Below, in pieces: positions 9,408 through 18,024 of a stretch of DNA of 64,000 nucleotides. A program made the position numbers and the translations under genes. The notes under the pieces were generated by a model, which was not told where the DNA came from, searched no databases, and saw nothing but the letters and a program-made list of their open reading frames with translations. The first letter of the stretch is position 1. Each line of letters opens with the position of its first letter. Origin of the DNA: an uncultured Eubacteriales bacterium (GTDB lineage: Bacteria; Bacillota; Clostridia; Tissierellales; Peptoniphilaceae); assembly GCA_900539225.1 (NCBI GenBank), contig UQBO01000001.1, forward strand, positions 1 to 64,000, given 5' to 3'.

Positions 9408-10653
9408 TATAAAGAGGATAAAGGAGCTCTTTTGGGAGTTCCAAAATATAAAGTCCGGTATTTCTTATGAGATTTTGGATGATGGTGTGCAATTCTCTAT
9501 AGATGGCAAAGAGAGGACACTTACGGGTTTTGATGTACGTACAAATAATGAGATGAAATCTCTTATATATAAGGAGTTCTTAAAGGAAGGCATAAGTCTT
9601 CCTTGGGGTATACTTACTGGGATTAAGCCCTTGAAGCTATATGCCAAGGCAGATGATAAAGAGGCCTTCAAAGAAAAATTTTTTATCTCAGATGAAAAGT
9701 TTGAGCTAATGGAGAGAACTTTTAAAAATCAGCATCTTAACTTTGAGCCAAAATATAGCTTGTATATACACATACCATTTTGCAAAGGGATTTGCTCCTA
9801 CTGTTCATTTTACACAAACGATATTACAAAGAAGGCTTATGATTTTACTAAGTACATTGACGCCGTGATCGATGAGATGAAGATTGAGAGCAAAAGAAGA
9901 GATATATCGGAGCCGGACAGCATATACATAGGTGGCGGAACACCATCTGCAATTGATAAGGCCAATACCAAAAGGCTTTTAAAATACATTAATGAGAATT
10001 ATAAATTTAAAGAGCTGACCTTTGAGTGCGGCAGAGCCGATACTATGGATAAGGAGCTACTTGATATACTTGATAAATATGGTATAAGTAGGATCTGCAT
10101 CAATCCGCAGACTATGAATGAAGAGACGCTCAAAAGAGTTCACAGAAATGCTGGCCTTGATGAGCTTTATAAGGTTTATGAACTTGCTAGAGGATATGAT
10201 TTTGACATCAATATGGATCTTATCATTGGTCTTGAAGGCGAAAGCAGAGATGATTATATTAACTCGGTTAAAAAGCTTATAGCTATGAGGCCTGAGTCGA
10301 TTACTATACACAATTTGGCTCTAAAAAGAAGAGCGGTTCTATCTCAAAATGATTTTAAGCTCGAAAACATTGATTTATCAAAAGAAATTTACGATATGCT
10401 TTATGCAGTTGGATACGAGCCTTACTACATGTACAGGCAGAAGATGACTAACTCAAATCTCGAAAACGTTGCTTTTTCACTAAGGGGCAAGGCGTCTATT
10501 TACAATGTGATTTCGATGAACGATTTGACAAGCATATACGCTTTTGGCGCTGGAGCCGTATCAAAATACATTGACAAGGATAATTTAGAGCGCAAATTTA
10601 ATTACAAAGACATTGATTTGTATATAAAAAACGTTTATAATAAAGATATATAG
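9391..10653 (+). CDS. hemZ: HemZ-like radical SAM protein (coproporphyrinogen dehydrogenase family)
   Basis: 420 residues. An N-terminal domain carries the WGILTGIKP motif typical of HemZ near residues 71-79. The radical SAM cluster motif HIPFCKGICSYC gives CX3CX2C with cysteines near 131, 135 and 138, followed by the glycine-rich SAM-binding IGGGTPS. HemZ is annotated as an oxygen-independent coproporphyrinogen oxidase, but many anaerobes that carry it lack heme synthesis, so the true substrate here is uncertain. The protein is somewhat shorter than Bacillus HemZ. In many Clostridia hisS follows hemZ; here aspS follows directly. Confidence 0.8.
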   Translation: MLREASIKRIKELFWEFQNIKSGISYEILDDGVQFSIDGKERTLTGFDVRTNNEMKSLIYKEFLKEGISLPWGILTGIKPLKLYAKADDKEAFKEKFFISDEKFELMERTFKNQHLNFEPKYSLYIHIPFCKGICSYCSFYTNDITKKAYDFTKYIDAVIDEMKIESKRRDISEPDSIYIGGGTPSAIDKANTKRLLKYINENYKFKELTFECGRADTMDKELLDILDKYGISRICINPQTMNEETLKRVHRNAGLDELYKVYELARGYDFDINMDLIIGLEGESRDDYINSVKKLIAMRPESITIHNLALKRRAVLSQNDFKLENIDLSKEIYDMLYAVGYEPYYMYRQKMTNSNLENVAFSLRGKASIYNVISMNDLTSIYAFGAGAVSKYIDKDNLERKFNYKDIDLYIKNVYNKDI

Positions 10654-10672
10654 TATTATTGGGAGGATATTT

Positions 10673-12466
10673 ATGGAAACAATGGGAAACTTACGCAGGA
10701 GTGACTACTGCGGGGAACTAAGGATGAAGGACATAGAAAGGGAAGTTGTACTAATGGGTTGGGTGCAAACTCAAAGAAACTTAGGACAACTTATCTTTGT
10801 TGACATAAGAGACATTAGTGGTATATCACAAGTTGTTTTTGATGAGACCATCACTAAGGATGTCTTCGAAAAGGCCAAGGGACTTAAGGGCGAATACGTT
10901 ATAGCCGTTAGAGGCAAAGTTAGAGAGAGATCTCAAAAGAACCCACATATCCCAACTGGCGATATCGAAATTTTGGCCGAAGAGCTTAAAATACTTGATA
11001 CAGCTCAAACTCCACCTATTTACGTAAAAGACGATGACAATGTAGGCGAGCAAATGAGACTAAAATACAGATTCTTAGACCTAAGAAAGCCATTCATGCA
11101 AAAGACTCTTATGACAAGAGCAAAAATTTATAAAGCTTTCAGAGACTTTTTAAATGACAACAGATTTATAGAGATAGAAACACCTATACTTGGCAAATCA
11201 ACTCCAGAAGGCGCTAGAGATTATATCGTTCCAAGTAGAGTTAACCCTGGAAAGTTCTTTGCCTTGCCACAATCTCCGCAATTATTCAAGCAATTACTAA
11301 TGGTTTCAGGCATGGATAGATACTATCAAATCACTAAGTGCTTCAGAGACGAAGACCTTAGAGCCAACAGACAACCAGAGTTTACTCAAGTCGATATCGA
11401 AATGAGCTTCGTTGATGAAGACGACGTTATGTCAATCAATGAAAAGCTTATAGCGCATATATTTAAAGAAATTTTGGATATAGATATCAAGCTTCCTTTA
11501 AGAAGAATGCCATTTGATGAAGCGATGGATAAGTATGGCGTTGATAAACCGGACTTAAGATTTGGCTTCTTGATTCATGACGTGAGCAGCATATTCAAAA
11601 ACAGCGGCTTTAAGGTGTTTAAAGATACTGTTGACGCTGGAAACATGGTTAACGCAATCAATGTTGACGGCTACCAAGATAAATTCACTAGAAAAGATAT
11701 AACTAAGCTAGAAGACTTCGCAAAGACATTCGGAGCAAAGGGACTTGCTTGGGTTAAGTATGTAGATAATGAATTTACTGGCCCTATAGCAAAATTCTTT
11801 ACTGATGAAGAAAAAGAAGCTCTTATTAAAGAGATGGATATAAAGAACAACGACCTAATTTTATTCGTTGCAGATAAAAAATCCATTGTTAAGAAGACGC
11901 TTGGTAATTTAAGAAATGAAATAGCAAAAGAATTAAATTTAAATGATCCAGATAAGTTTGAACTACTTTGGATCACAGACTTCCCACTATTTGAATACAG
12001 TGAAGAAGAAGGTAGATACATGGCTATGCACCATCCGTTCACACATCCTAAGATTGAGGACATACCATATATCGAAGAAAGAAAAGATACTGTTAAGGCA
12101 AAAGCATACGACATCGTTATCAACGGCGAAGAAATTGGCGGAGGTAGTATAAGAATTAATAACTCCGATCTTCAAGAAAAGATGTTCAAAGCACTTGGCT
12201 TTACTAAAGAAAGAGCCGAAGAACAATTTGGTTTCTTCATCGAGGCCTTTAAGTACGGCGCTCCACCACATGGAGGCATTGCTTATGGTCTAGATAGATT
12301 CGTTCAATTACTTACAAAGCATGACAATATCAAAGACGTTATCGCCTTCCCTAAGACGCAATCAGCAACAGACCTATTAACAGGCGCACCAAGTGAAGTT
12401 GATGACAAGCAATTGCATGAAGTATCAATAAAGGTTGATATAAATGAAGCCCAAAAGAACGATTAG
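10673..12466 (+). CDS. aspS: Aspartate--tRNA ligase
   Basis: 597 residues, typical of the bacterial-type AspRS: an N-terminal anticodon-binding OB fold (about 8-115), the class II catalytic core with RYRFLDLRKP and QSPQLFKQLLM, an inserted GAD domain (about 290-410), and the C-terminal motif 3 GGIAYGLDR near 537-545. It charges tRNA-Asp. The start is supported by GGAGG eight bases upstream; a second Met at residue 4 is possible. No T-box leader fits in the 19-base gap before it. Its 3' end overlaps tcdA by 23 bases. Confidence 0.97.
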   Translation: METMGNLRRSDYCGELRMKDIEREVVLMGWVQTQRNLGQLIFVDIRDISGISQVVFDETITKDVFEKAKGLKGEYVIAVRGKVRERSQKNPHIPTGDIEILAEELKILDTAQTPPIYVKDDDNVGEQMRLKYRFLDLRKPFMQKTLMTRAKIYKAFRDFLNDNRFIEIETPILGKSTPEGARDYIVPSRVNPGKFFALPQSPQLFKQLLMVSGMDRYYQITKCFRDEDLRANRQPEFTQVDIEMSFVDEDDVMSINEKLIAHIFKEILDIDIKLPLRRMPFDEAMDKYGVDKPDLRFGFLIHDVSSIFKNSGFKVFKDTVDAGNMVNAINVDGYQDKFTRKDITKLEDFAKTFGAKGLAWVKYVDNEFTGPIAKFFTDEEKEALIKEMDIKNNDLILFVADKKSIVKKTLGNLRNEIAKELNLNDPDKFELLWITDFPLFEYSEEEGRYMAMHHPFTHPKIEDIPYIEERKDTVKAKAYDIVINGEEIGGGSIRINNSDLQEKMFKALGFTKERAEEQFGFFIEAFKYGAPPHGGIAYGLDRFVQLLTKHDNIKDVIAFPKTQSATDLLTGAPSEVDDKQLHEVSIKVDINEAQKND

Positions 12467-13151
12467 AACGAGAGTTGTATTAGGAGACGAAGTTTACAAT
12501 AGTTTTAAAGATGTAAATGTCTTAATAGTGGGCATAGGCGGCGTTGGTTCATTCACTTTAGAATCCTTAGTTCGCTTTGGTATAGAGCACATAACTATAG
12601 TTGATTACGATACAGTAAGTGAATCCAATATCAATAGGCAGATATTAGCTTTTGAAGATACCATTGGCAAGAAAAAAGTCAATGTCATGAGAGAAAGGCT
12701 TCTTAAGATTAATGATGAGCTTGATATAAGGTGCATTGATAAGATTTATTCAAAAGAGATAAATGATGAGATATTCGATAGAGACTACGATTATGTAGTA
12801 GACGCCATTGACATGCTGAAAAATAAAATTGAGCTGATTGAGACTTGTATAGAAAAAGACATAAAGATTATCAGCGCAATGGGCTGCGGCAACAAACTTG
12901 ATCCGACTAAGCTTGAGATATCAACACTTGATAAGACGAGCGTCTGCCCATTAGCAAGAAAGTTAAGACAAAAGATAGATAAAAGAGTACAAAAGAAGAT
13001 AAATGTAGTTTATTCAAAAGAACTACCCATAGAGAAAAAATTAAAGGATGATGGAAAGGTGGTGACAGGGTCGATATCCTTTGTAACAGCTACAGGCGGC
13101 TTATTAATTGCGTCTAAGCTTGTTAATGACCTATTAGATGGAAGGAAATGA
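12444..13151 (+). CDS. tcdA: tRNA threonylcarbamoyladenosine dehydratase (ThiF/E1-like)
   Basis: 235 residues of the ThiF/E1-like superfamily. The nucleotide-binding VGIGGVGS lies near residues 28-35, followed by the SNINRQ signature and an acidic loop (VDAIDM). This combination with a short length is characteristic of TcdA (YgdL/CsdL), which cyclises t6A37 to ct6A in ANN-decoding tRNAs using ATP. It follows aspS, as in many Clostridia, and overlaps the next gene by 14 bases. A sulfur-carrier activating role cannot be excluded from sequence alone, but no ThiS or MoaD partner gene lies nearby. Confidence 0.88.
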   Translation: MKPKRTIRTRVVLGDEVYNSFKDVNVLIVGIGGVGSFTLESLVRFGIEHITIVDYDTVSESNINRQILAFEDTIGKKKVNVMRERLLKINDELDIRCIDKIYSKEINDEIFDRDYDYVVDAIDMLKNKIELIETCIEKDIKIISAMGCGNKLDPTKLEISTLDKTSVCPLARKLRQKIDKRVQKKINVVYSKELPIEKKLKDDGKVVTGSISFVTATGGLLIASKLVNDLLDGRK

Positions 13152-13566
13152 AAGTATAGGTAGAATTATTAATATAGAGGCTGGCGAAATGCTAATCTCT
13201 ATGAAGAGGGACTCGGCTTGCGGCTCGTGCGAATCGTGTGCTGCTGGATGCGAAGCAAAAGAGCACATAATTAAAGCAAAGCCAAGAGCAAATTACAATG
13301 TAGGCGATTTAGTATCTATAAAAGTTGATTCAAGAAAGATGTTAAGAGGGGTAATGATGGTTTATTTAGTGCCACTACTAGCATTTTTGATAGGAATTTT
13401 TGCTTCAAACTATATTTTTAATAAATTAAGCTTTAAAGTTCCTGATTTTTATAGTATAATAATAGGTGTAGTCCTACTATTAATATCTCTAGTCATAGTT
13501 AAGTCGTATGACAAAAGATATTCTAACGAGGACAATGATTTATTAATCATAAGTAAGTTAAATTAA
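13138..13566 (+). CDS. RseC/SoxR-reducing-family membrane protein
   Basis: 142 residues: an N-terminal cytoplasmic part with four closely spaced cysteines (CGSCESCAAGC, Cys 28, 31, 34, 38), then two membrane helices (about 71-90 and 104-121) and a short charged tail. This layout matches RseC/MucC proteins, linked in proteobacteria to reduction of SoxR and in Clostridia often found as a lone gene. The cysteines could hold an iron-sulfur cluster. It starts inside the 3' end of tcdA, so it is cotranslated. The function in this organism is not known. Confidence 0.8.
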   Translation: MEGNESIGRIINIEAGEMLISMKRDSACGSCESCAAGCEAKEHIIKAKPRANYNVGDLVSIKVDSRKMLRGVMMVYLVPLLAFLIGIFASNYIFNKLSFKVPDFYSIIIGVVLLLISLVIVKSYDKRYSNEDNDLLIISKLN

Positions 13567-13590
13567 ATTAATTAAAGGGAGGAAATTAAC

Positions 13591-14832
13591 ATGGATTTTG
13601 ACAATCTAAAAAAGACAGACAAAGAGATTTTTGATGTCATCGAAAAGGAACACGATAGACAACAAGATCACTTTGAAATGATAGCATCTGAAAACTATGT
13701 TTCAAAAGCTGTTATGGAAGCAATGGGAAGTGAATTAACTAACAAGTACGCTGAAGGATATCCAGCAAAGAGATACTACGGCGGATGCGAAGTAGTTGAC
13801 ATCGCTGAAAACATTGCTAGAGATAGACTATGTAAGTTATTTAACGCAGAACACGCAAACGTTCAACCACACTCAGGAGCTAATGCCAATATCGGTGTTT
13901 ACTTCTCTATACTAAAACCTGGCGACAAAGTATTAGGTATGAACCTTAACGAAGGTGGTCACTTAACACACGGTTCACCAGTTAACATCTCAGGATCATT
14001 CTTTGATTTTGCTGCTTATGGCGTTGACCCAGAAACAGAAGTTATTAATTATGATACAGTTAGAGAAATTGCTCTAAAAGAAAAACCAAAGCTAATCGTA
14101 GCTGGTGCAAGTGCTTACCCAAGAATCATCGATTTCAAGAAATTTAGAGAAATAGCTGACGAAGTAGGCGCTATGCTAATGGTAGACATGGCACACATCG
14201 CTGGTCTAGTAGCTACAGGCTTCCATCCATCTCCAGTACCTTATGCAGATTACGTTACAACAACAACTCATAAGACACTAAGAGGACCTAGAGGAGGAGC
14301 TATACTTTGTAGAGAAGAAAACGCTAAGAAGCTTGACAAGGCAATCTTCCCAGGAACACAAGGTGGACCACTAATGCATGTTATAGCAGCAAAAGCAGTT
14401 GCATTTGGTGAAGCACTTAAACCAGAATTTAAAGATTATTGCAAGCAAATCTGTGACAACGCTCAAGTACTTGCTAAGGAACTTGATAAATACGGATTTA
14501 GATTAATTTCAGGCGGTACAGATAACCACCTAATCTTAATCGATGTTAAGAAGAAAGGCTTCACTGGTAAAGAAGCTGAAGCAATGCTTGGTGAAATCGG
14601 TATTGCAGTTAACAAAAACACAATTCCTAACGAAACTGAATCTCCATTCGTTACAAGCGGTATCAGAATTGGTACTCCAGCTTTAACAACTAGAGGATTC
14701 AAAGAAGACGAAATGAGAGAAGTTGCTGAAATCTTCAGAGATACATTTGATACATCAATCGACAGAAAACAAATCAGACAAAGAGTATCAGACATCTGCA
14801 AGAGATTCCCAATGTACGAAGGCATATTCTAA
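13591..14832 (+). CDS. glyA: Serine hydroxymethyltransferase
   Basis: 413 residues, the standard SHMT length. Conserved features include the N-terminal HDRQQDHFEMIASENY region, YAEGYPAKRYYGG, and the PLP-lysine motif TTTTHKTLRGPRGG near residue 226. It interconverts serine and glycine with tetrahydrofolate and supplies one-carbon units. The codon use is slightly more biased towards a few preferred codons than in its neighbours, consistent with high expression. The GGGAGG site is strong. It ends the recJ-glyA run at a clear terminator. Confidence 0.97.
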   Translation: MDFDNLKKTDKEIFDVIEKEHDRQQDHFEMIASENYVSKAVMEAMGSELTNKYAEGYPAKRYYGGCEVVDIAENIARDRLCKLFNAEHANVQPHSGANANIGVYFSILKPGDKVLGMNLNEGGHLTHGSPVNISGSFFDFAAYGVDPETEVINYDTVREIALKEKPKLIVAGASAYPRIIDFKKFREIADEVGAMLMVDMAHIAGLVATGFHPSPVPYADYVTTTTHKTLRGPRGGAILCREENAKKLDKAIFPGTQGGPLMHVIAAKAVAFGEALKPEFKDYCKQICDNAQVLAKELDKYGFRLISGGTDNHLILIDVKKKGFTGKEAEAMLGEIGIAVNKNTIPNETESPFVTSGIRIGTPALTTRGFKEDEMREVAEIFRDTFDTSIDRKQIRQRVSDICKRFPMYEGIF

Positions 14833-14855
14833 AAAAACGAATAAAGATTATATTA

Positions 14856-14887
14856 GAAGCGAGAGATTATCTTTCGCTTCTTTTTTA
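14856..14887 (+). terminator. Rho-independent terminator after glyA
   Basis: An 11-bp stem (arms at 14856-14866 and 14870-14880, one G-U pair) with a 3-base loop, followed by six Ts. The remaining gap to der (14888-15048) holds only AT-rich sequence and a small ATCGTTT/AAACGAT hairpin at 14945-14966 of unknown meaning. Confidence 0.85.
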
Positions 14888-15048
14888 TGCGCGATAATGG
14901 CATAGGAAGTATATTGATTTAAGCTTCAATCATAAAATAGAAAAATCGTTTCACGCTTAAAACGATATAGCTAAATCGATCTTAATCTAAATTGTATAAG
15001 CCTCCCTATATTAATGAGAAAATATATCTCTTAATAGATATTAAAGTG

Positions 15049-15077
15049 TTGAAAACTGCGTCCCGTTATGTTATAAT
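15049..15077 (+). promoter_or_regulatory. Predicted sigma-A promoter for the der operon
   Basis: -35 TTGAAA at 15049-15054 and -10 TATAAT at 15072-15077 with exactly 17 bases between them. It lies upstream of an AAGGAGGT site at 15087-15094 and the der start at 15101. Confidence 0.8.
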
Positions 15078-15100
15078 AATTAAGATAAGGAGGTGTCTGT

Positions 15101-16414
15101 ATGAATAGAGCTGTAGTTAGTATAGTAGGCAAACCAAACGTTGGTAAATCAACTTTATTTAATAAGATTGTTGGTAGAAGAATATCTATCACTGAAGACA
15201 CACCTGGTGTAACAAGAGACAGGATATACGCTGAAGCAAGCTGGCAACAACACGTTTTTGACATCATCGACACTGGTGGACTTGACCCCTTTGACGATGA
15301 CAAGATCATGTCAAACATTCGTAAGCAAGCGAACATCGCTATCGAAGCTTCTGACGTGATACTATTTGTAGTTGATGGCAAGAATCCTGCCACTGCACTT
15401 GACCATGAGATTGCAAATATATTAAGAAAATCAAATAAAAAGGTTATTTTAGTCGCAAACAAGACTGAAGGCAAGATAAAAGATGAGTTTTACAGTGTTT
15501 ATGAACTTGCTTTAGGCGAACCGATATCAATATCTGCTGAACAAGGTCTAGGTATAGGAGATCTTCTTGATGAGATTGTAAAGAACTTCCCTGAAGACAG
15601 AGACTTTGAAGAGAAGGAAAATTTATTAAAGGTCGCTTTTATTGGAAAACCAAATGTTGGCAAATCATCTTTAACAAATAGAATTTTAGGCGAAGAAAGA
15701 GTTATAGTAACTGACATAGCTGGAACTACAAGGGATGCGATTGACTCATATATCAACATAAAAGGCCAAGAATTCATGTTCATCGACACAGCGGGTCTTA
15801 GAAAGAAGTCTAGAGTTGATTCATCTGTTGAAGCATACTCACAAGTTAGAACGCTTTCAAGTGTTGATAGAGCTGATGTCTGTGTATTTTTAATAGACGG
15901 GATTGAAGGCTTTACTGAGCAGGACTCAAAAGTAGTTGGCTACGCTCACAATCAAGGCAAGGCAATAATCATCTGCGTTAATAAATGGGATATAGTAGAA
16001 AAAGATTCGAAGACTATGAAGACATTTACTGACAGCCTTAGAAATAATTTGCCATTCTTATCATATGCGCCAATACTATTCATTTCGGCCTTAACTGGTA
16101 AGAGGGTAGATGAGCTTATTGACAAGATTATGGAAATAAATGAATCTTATAGCCATAGGCTTTCAACTGGTCTTTTAAATGACGTAATCGCAAACGCGAC
16201 ACTAATCAATCAACCGCCATCTGACAAGGGTAAGAGGCTTAAGATACTTTACGCAACACAGTCAGGCATTAGGCCACCAGAGTTTACAATCTTTGTTAAT
16301 GATAAGGAGCTAACACATTTTTCATATACAAGATTTTTGGAAAATCAAATAAGAAATGTTTATCCTTTCGAGGGAACATCCATAATCATAAACTATAAGA
16401 ACAGGAGCGAGTAA
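15101..16414 (+). CDS. der: Ribosome assembly GTPase Der (EngA)
   Basis: 437 residues with the diagnostic two tandem GTPase domains. The first has P-loop GKPNVGKST (10-18); the second has GKPNVGKSS near 181, with DTAGLRKK and NKWD. A KH-like domain ends the protein. Der is needed for 50S subunit maturation. It is the first gene of an operon with its own promoter and its stop codon overlaps the plsY start. Confidence 0.98.
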   Translation: MNRAVVSIVGKPNVGKSTLFNKIVGRRISITEDTPGVTRDRIYAEASWQQHVFDIIDTGGLDPFDDDKIMSNIRKQANIAIEASDVILFVVDGKNPATALDHEIANILRKSNKKVILVANKTEGKIKDEFYSVYELALGEPISISAEQGLGIGDLLDEIVKNFPEDRDFEEKENLLKVAFIGKPNVGKSSLTNRILGEERVIVTDIAGTTRDAIDSYINIKGQEFMFIDTAGLRKKSRVDSSVEAYSQVRTLSSVDRADVCVFLIDGIEGFTEQDSKVVGYAHNQGKAIIICVNKWDIVEKDSKTMKTFTDSLRNNLPFLSYAPILFISALTGKRVDELIDKIMEINESYSHRLSTGLLNDVIANATLINQPPSDKGKRLKILYATQSGIRPPEFTIFVNDKELTHFSYTRFLENQIRNVYPFEGTSIIINYKNRSE

Positions 16415-17007
16415 TGAAGCTCGTAATATTATTTCTACTTTCTTACTTAATTGGCTCGGTCTCAAACTCTTACATCTTAGGCAAAATTTTTAAGATGAAG
16501 GACATAAGGGACTACGGAAGCAACAATGCTGGCGCTACTAACGCATTTAGAGTTTTAGGAGCAAAGCTTGGTATAATCACGCTGCTCTTAGACGTATTTA
16601 AAGGCGTTTTATCTGTGTATCTAGCTAGATACTTTGAAGTGGATTATGCTCAGTACATCGCTTTACTAGGCGCGGTCCTTGGCCACGATTTTCCCTTCTA
16701 CTTAAATTTTAACGCAGGCAAAGGCGTTTCAACAACTGTAGGCGGAATAATTGCCATAGACTATAAGCTTGGAGCAGCGATTGTAGTTTTAATGTTTATT
16801 ATTGTTTTGATTACAAAATACGTTTCATTAGCGTCTTTACTTATGTTCATAGGCTTCTTTATATGCACATGGCTTAAGTTTAAAGAGATAAATTTAGCTG
16901 TAATTCTTAGCTTTGCTATTGCCGCTCTCGGCATAATAAGGCATGCTAAGAACATTCATAGACTAGCAAAAGGAGAAGAAAATAAATTTTATATATTTAA
17001 AAAGTGA
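16414..17007 (+). CDS. plsY: Glycerol-3-phosphate acyltransferase PlsY
   Basis: 197 residues, mostly membrane helices. The three PlsY motifs are visible: GSNNAGATNAFR near residue 36, the glycine-rich GHDFPFYLNFNAGKGVST near 91-108, and the C-terminal histidine region near 175-185. It transfers the acyl group of acyl-phosphate (made by PlsX, also in this window) to glycerol-3-phosphate. The pairing with gpsA, which makes glycerol-3-phosphate, places two consecutive steps of phospholipid synthesis side by side. Confidence 0.97.
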   Translation: MKLVILFLLSYLIGSVSNSYILGKIFKMKDIRDYGSNNAGATNAFRVLGAKLGIITLLLDVFKGVLSVYLARYFEVDYAQYIALLGAVLGHDFPFYLNFNAGKGVSTTVGGIIAIDYKLGAAIVVLMFIIVLITKYVSLASLLMFIGFFICTWLKFKEINLAVILSFAIAALGIIRHAKNIHRLAKGEENKFYIFKK

Positions 17008-17016
17008 GGCAGAGTT

Positions 17017-18024
17017 TTGAAAATTTCAATTATAGGTGGAGGTAGCTTTGGTTCAGCCTTAGCTATACATCTAGCAAAGAGTCAAGAAGAATTAAGTCTA
17101 TACATTAGAAATAAGGATTCTTACAATTTAATAAAAGAAACTCGTATGAATAAAAAATATTTGAAGGAAGTTAAAATTCCTGAGAATATAGTTTTGCTTA
17201 ACGATATAGAAGAAGCGGTTAAAGACGCTGATATCGTTGCGCTTGCAGTACCAAGTCAAGAGCTTAGAAATGTTTTAAAGACTATAGAAGCTTACATTAC
17301 TGAAGATAAGATCTTTGTTAATGTTAGTAAAGGTATTGAGATAGCTACACTTAAGACCATGAGCGAAGTCTTCTATGAATTCAATCCAAAGGGAAGATTT
17401 GTATCATTATCTGGTCCATCACATGCAGAGGAAGTTGCTGTCGGCATACCGACAACCATAGTCAGTGCTTCAAAATCTGTATCTGATGCAGAATTAATTC
17501 AAGATGTATTTTCAAGCGATAATTTAAGAGTATACGTTAACGATGACCTTTTAGGCGTTGAACTTGCTGGAGCAACTAAAAACATTATTGCTTTAGGAAG
17601 TGGTATATGTGAGGGAAGAGGCTATGGTGACAACACTAAGGCGGCACTTATCACAAGAGGTATACATGAAATAACTAAGCTTGGACTTGCTCTTGGCGCA
17701 AAAGCTTCTACTTTCTACGGACTTGCTGGCATTGGCGACTTGGTAGTTACTTGCACTAGTAAGCACTCAAGAAACAAAACTTGTGGTGTATATATAGGCG
17801 AAGGCCTTTCGACAGATGGTGCCATTGACAAGGTTGGCATGGTTGTAGAAGGCATAAAGACTACTAAATCGACTTATATGCTTAAAGAAAAATACTCTGT
17901 TGAAATGCCTATAGTTGATATGATGTATAAACTTTTATACGAAGACTACCCTCTAGATAGCGTTGTAGCTGAGCTTATGGGTAGACCGCTTAAGCACGAG
18001 ATGGAAAAGTATGAAGATAGATAA
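17017..18024 (+). CDS. gpsA: Glycerol-3-phosphate dehydrogenase [NAD(P)+]
   Basis: 335 residues. The Rossmann fold starts immediately with GGGSFGSA (7-14); the catalytic lysine lies in GATKNIIALGSG near 190, and the substrate-binding GDNTKAALITRG follows near 208. It reduces dihydroxyacetone phosphate to sn-glycerol-3-phosphate for phospholipids. The start is TTG at 17017, preceded by GAGGCAG; no ATG closer to the Rossmann strand exists, so TTG is accepted. It overlaps the next gene by 14 bases. Confidence 0.97.
   Translation: MKISIIGGGSFGSALAIHLAKSQEELSLYIRNKDSYNLIKETRMNKKYLKEVKIPENIVLLNDIEEAVKDADIVALAVPSQELRNVLKTIEAYITEDKIFVNVSKGIEIATLKTMSEVFYEFNPKGRFVSLSGPSHAEEVAVGIPTTIVSASKSVSDAELIQDVFSSDNLRVYVNDDLLGVELAGATKNIIALGSGICEGRGYGDNTKAALITRGIHEITKLGLALGAKASTFYGLAGIGDLVVTCTSKHSRNKTCGVYIGEGLSTDGAIDKVGMVVEGIKTTKSTYMLKEKYSVEMPIVDMMYKLLYEDYPLDSVVAELMGRPLKHEMEKYEDR

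Noticed and set aside
10654..10672. T-box leader for aspS
   Set aside because: The gap from the previous gene is only 19 bases.
14945..14966. Hairpin ATCGTTT/AAACGAT between glyA and der as a riboswitch or small RNA
   Set aside because: A single 7-bp stem in AT-rich sequence, with no conserved riboswitch core and no T run.
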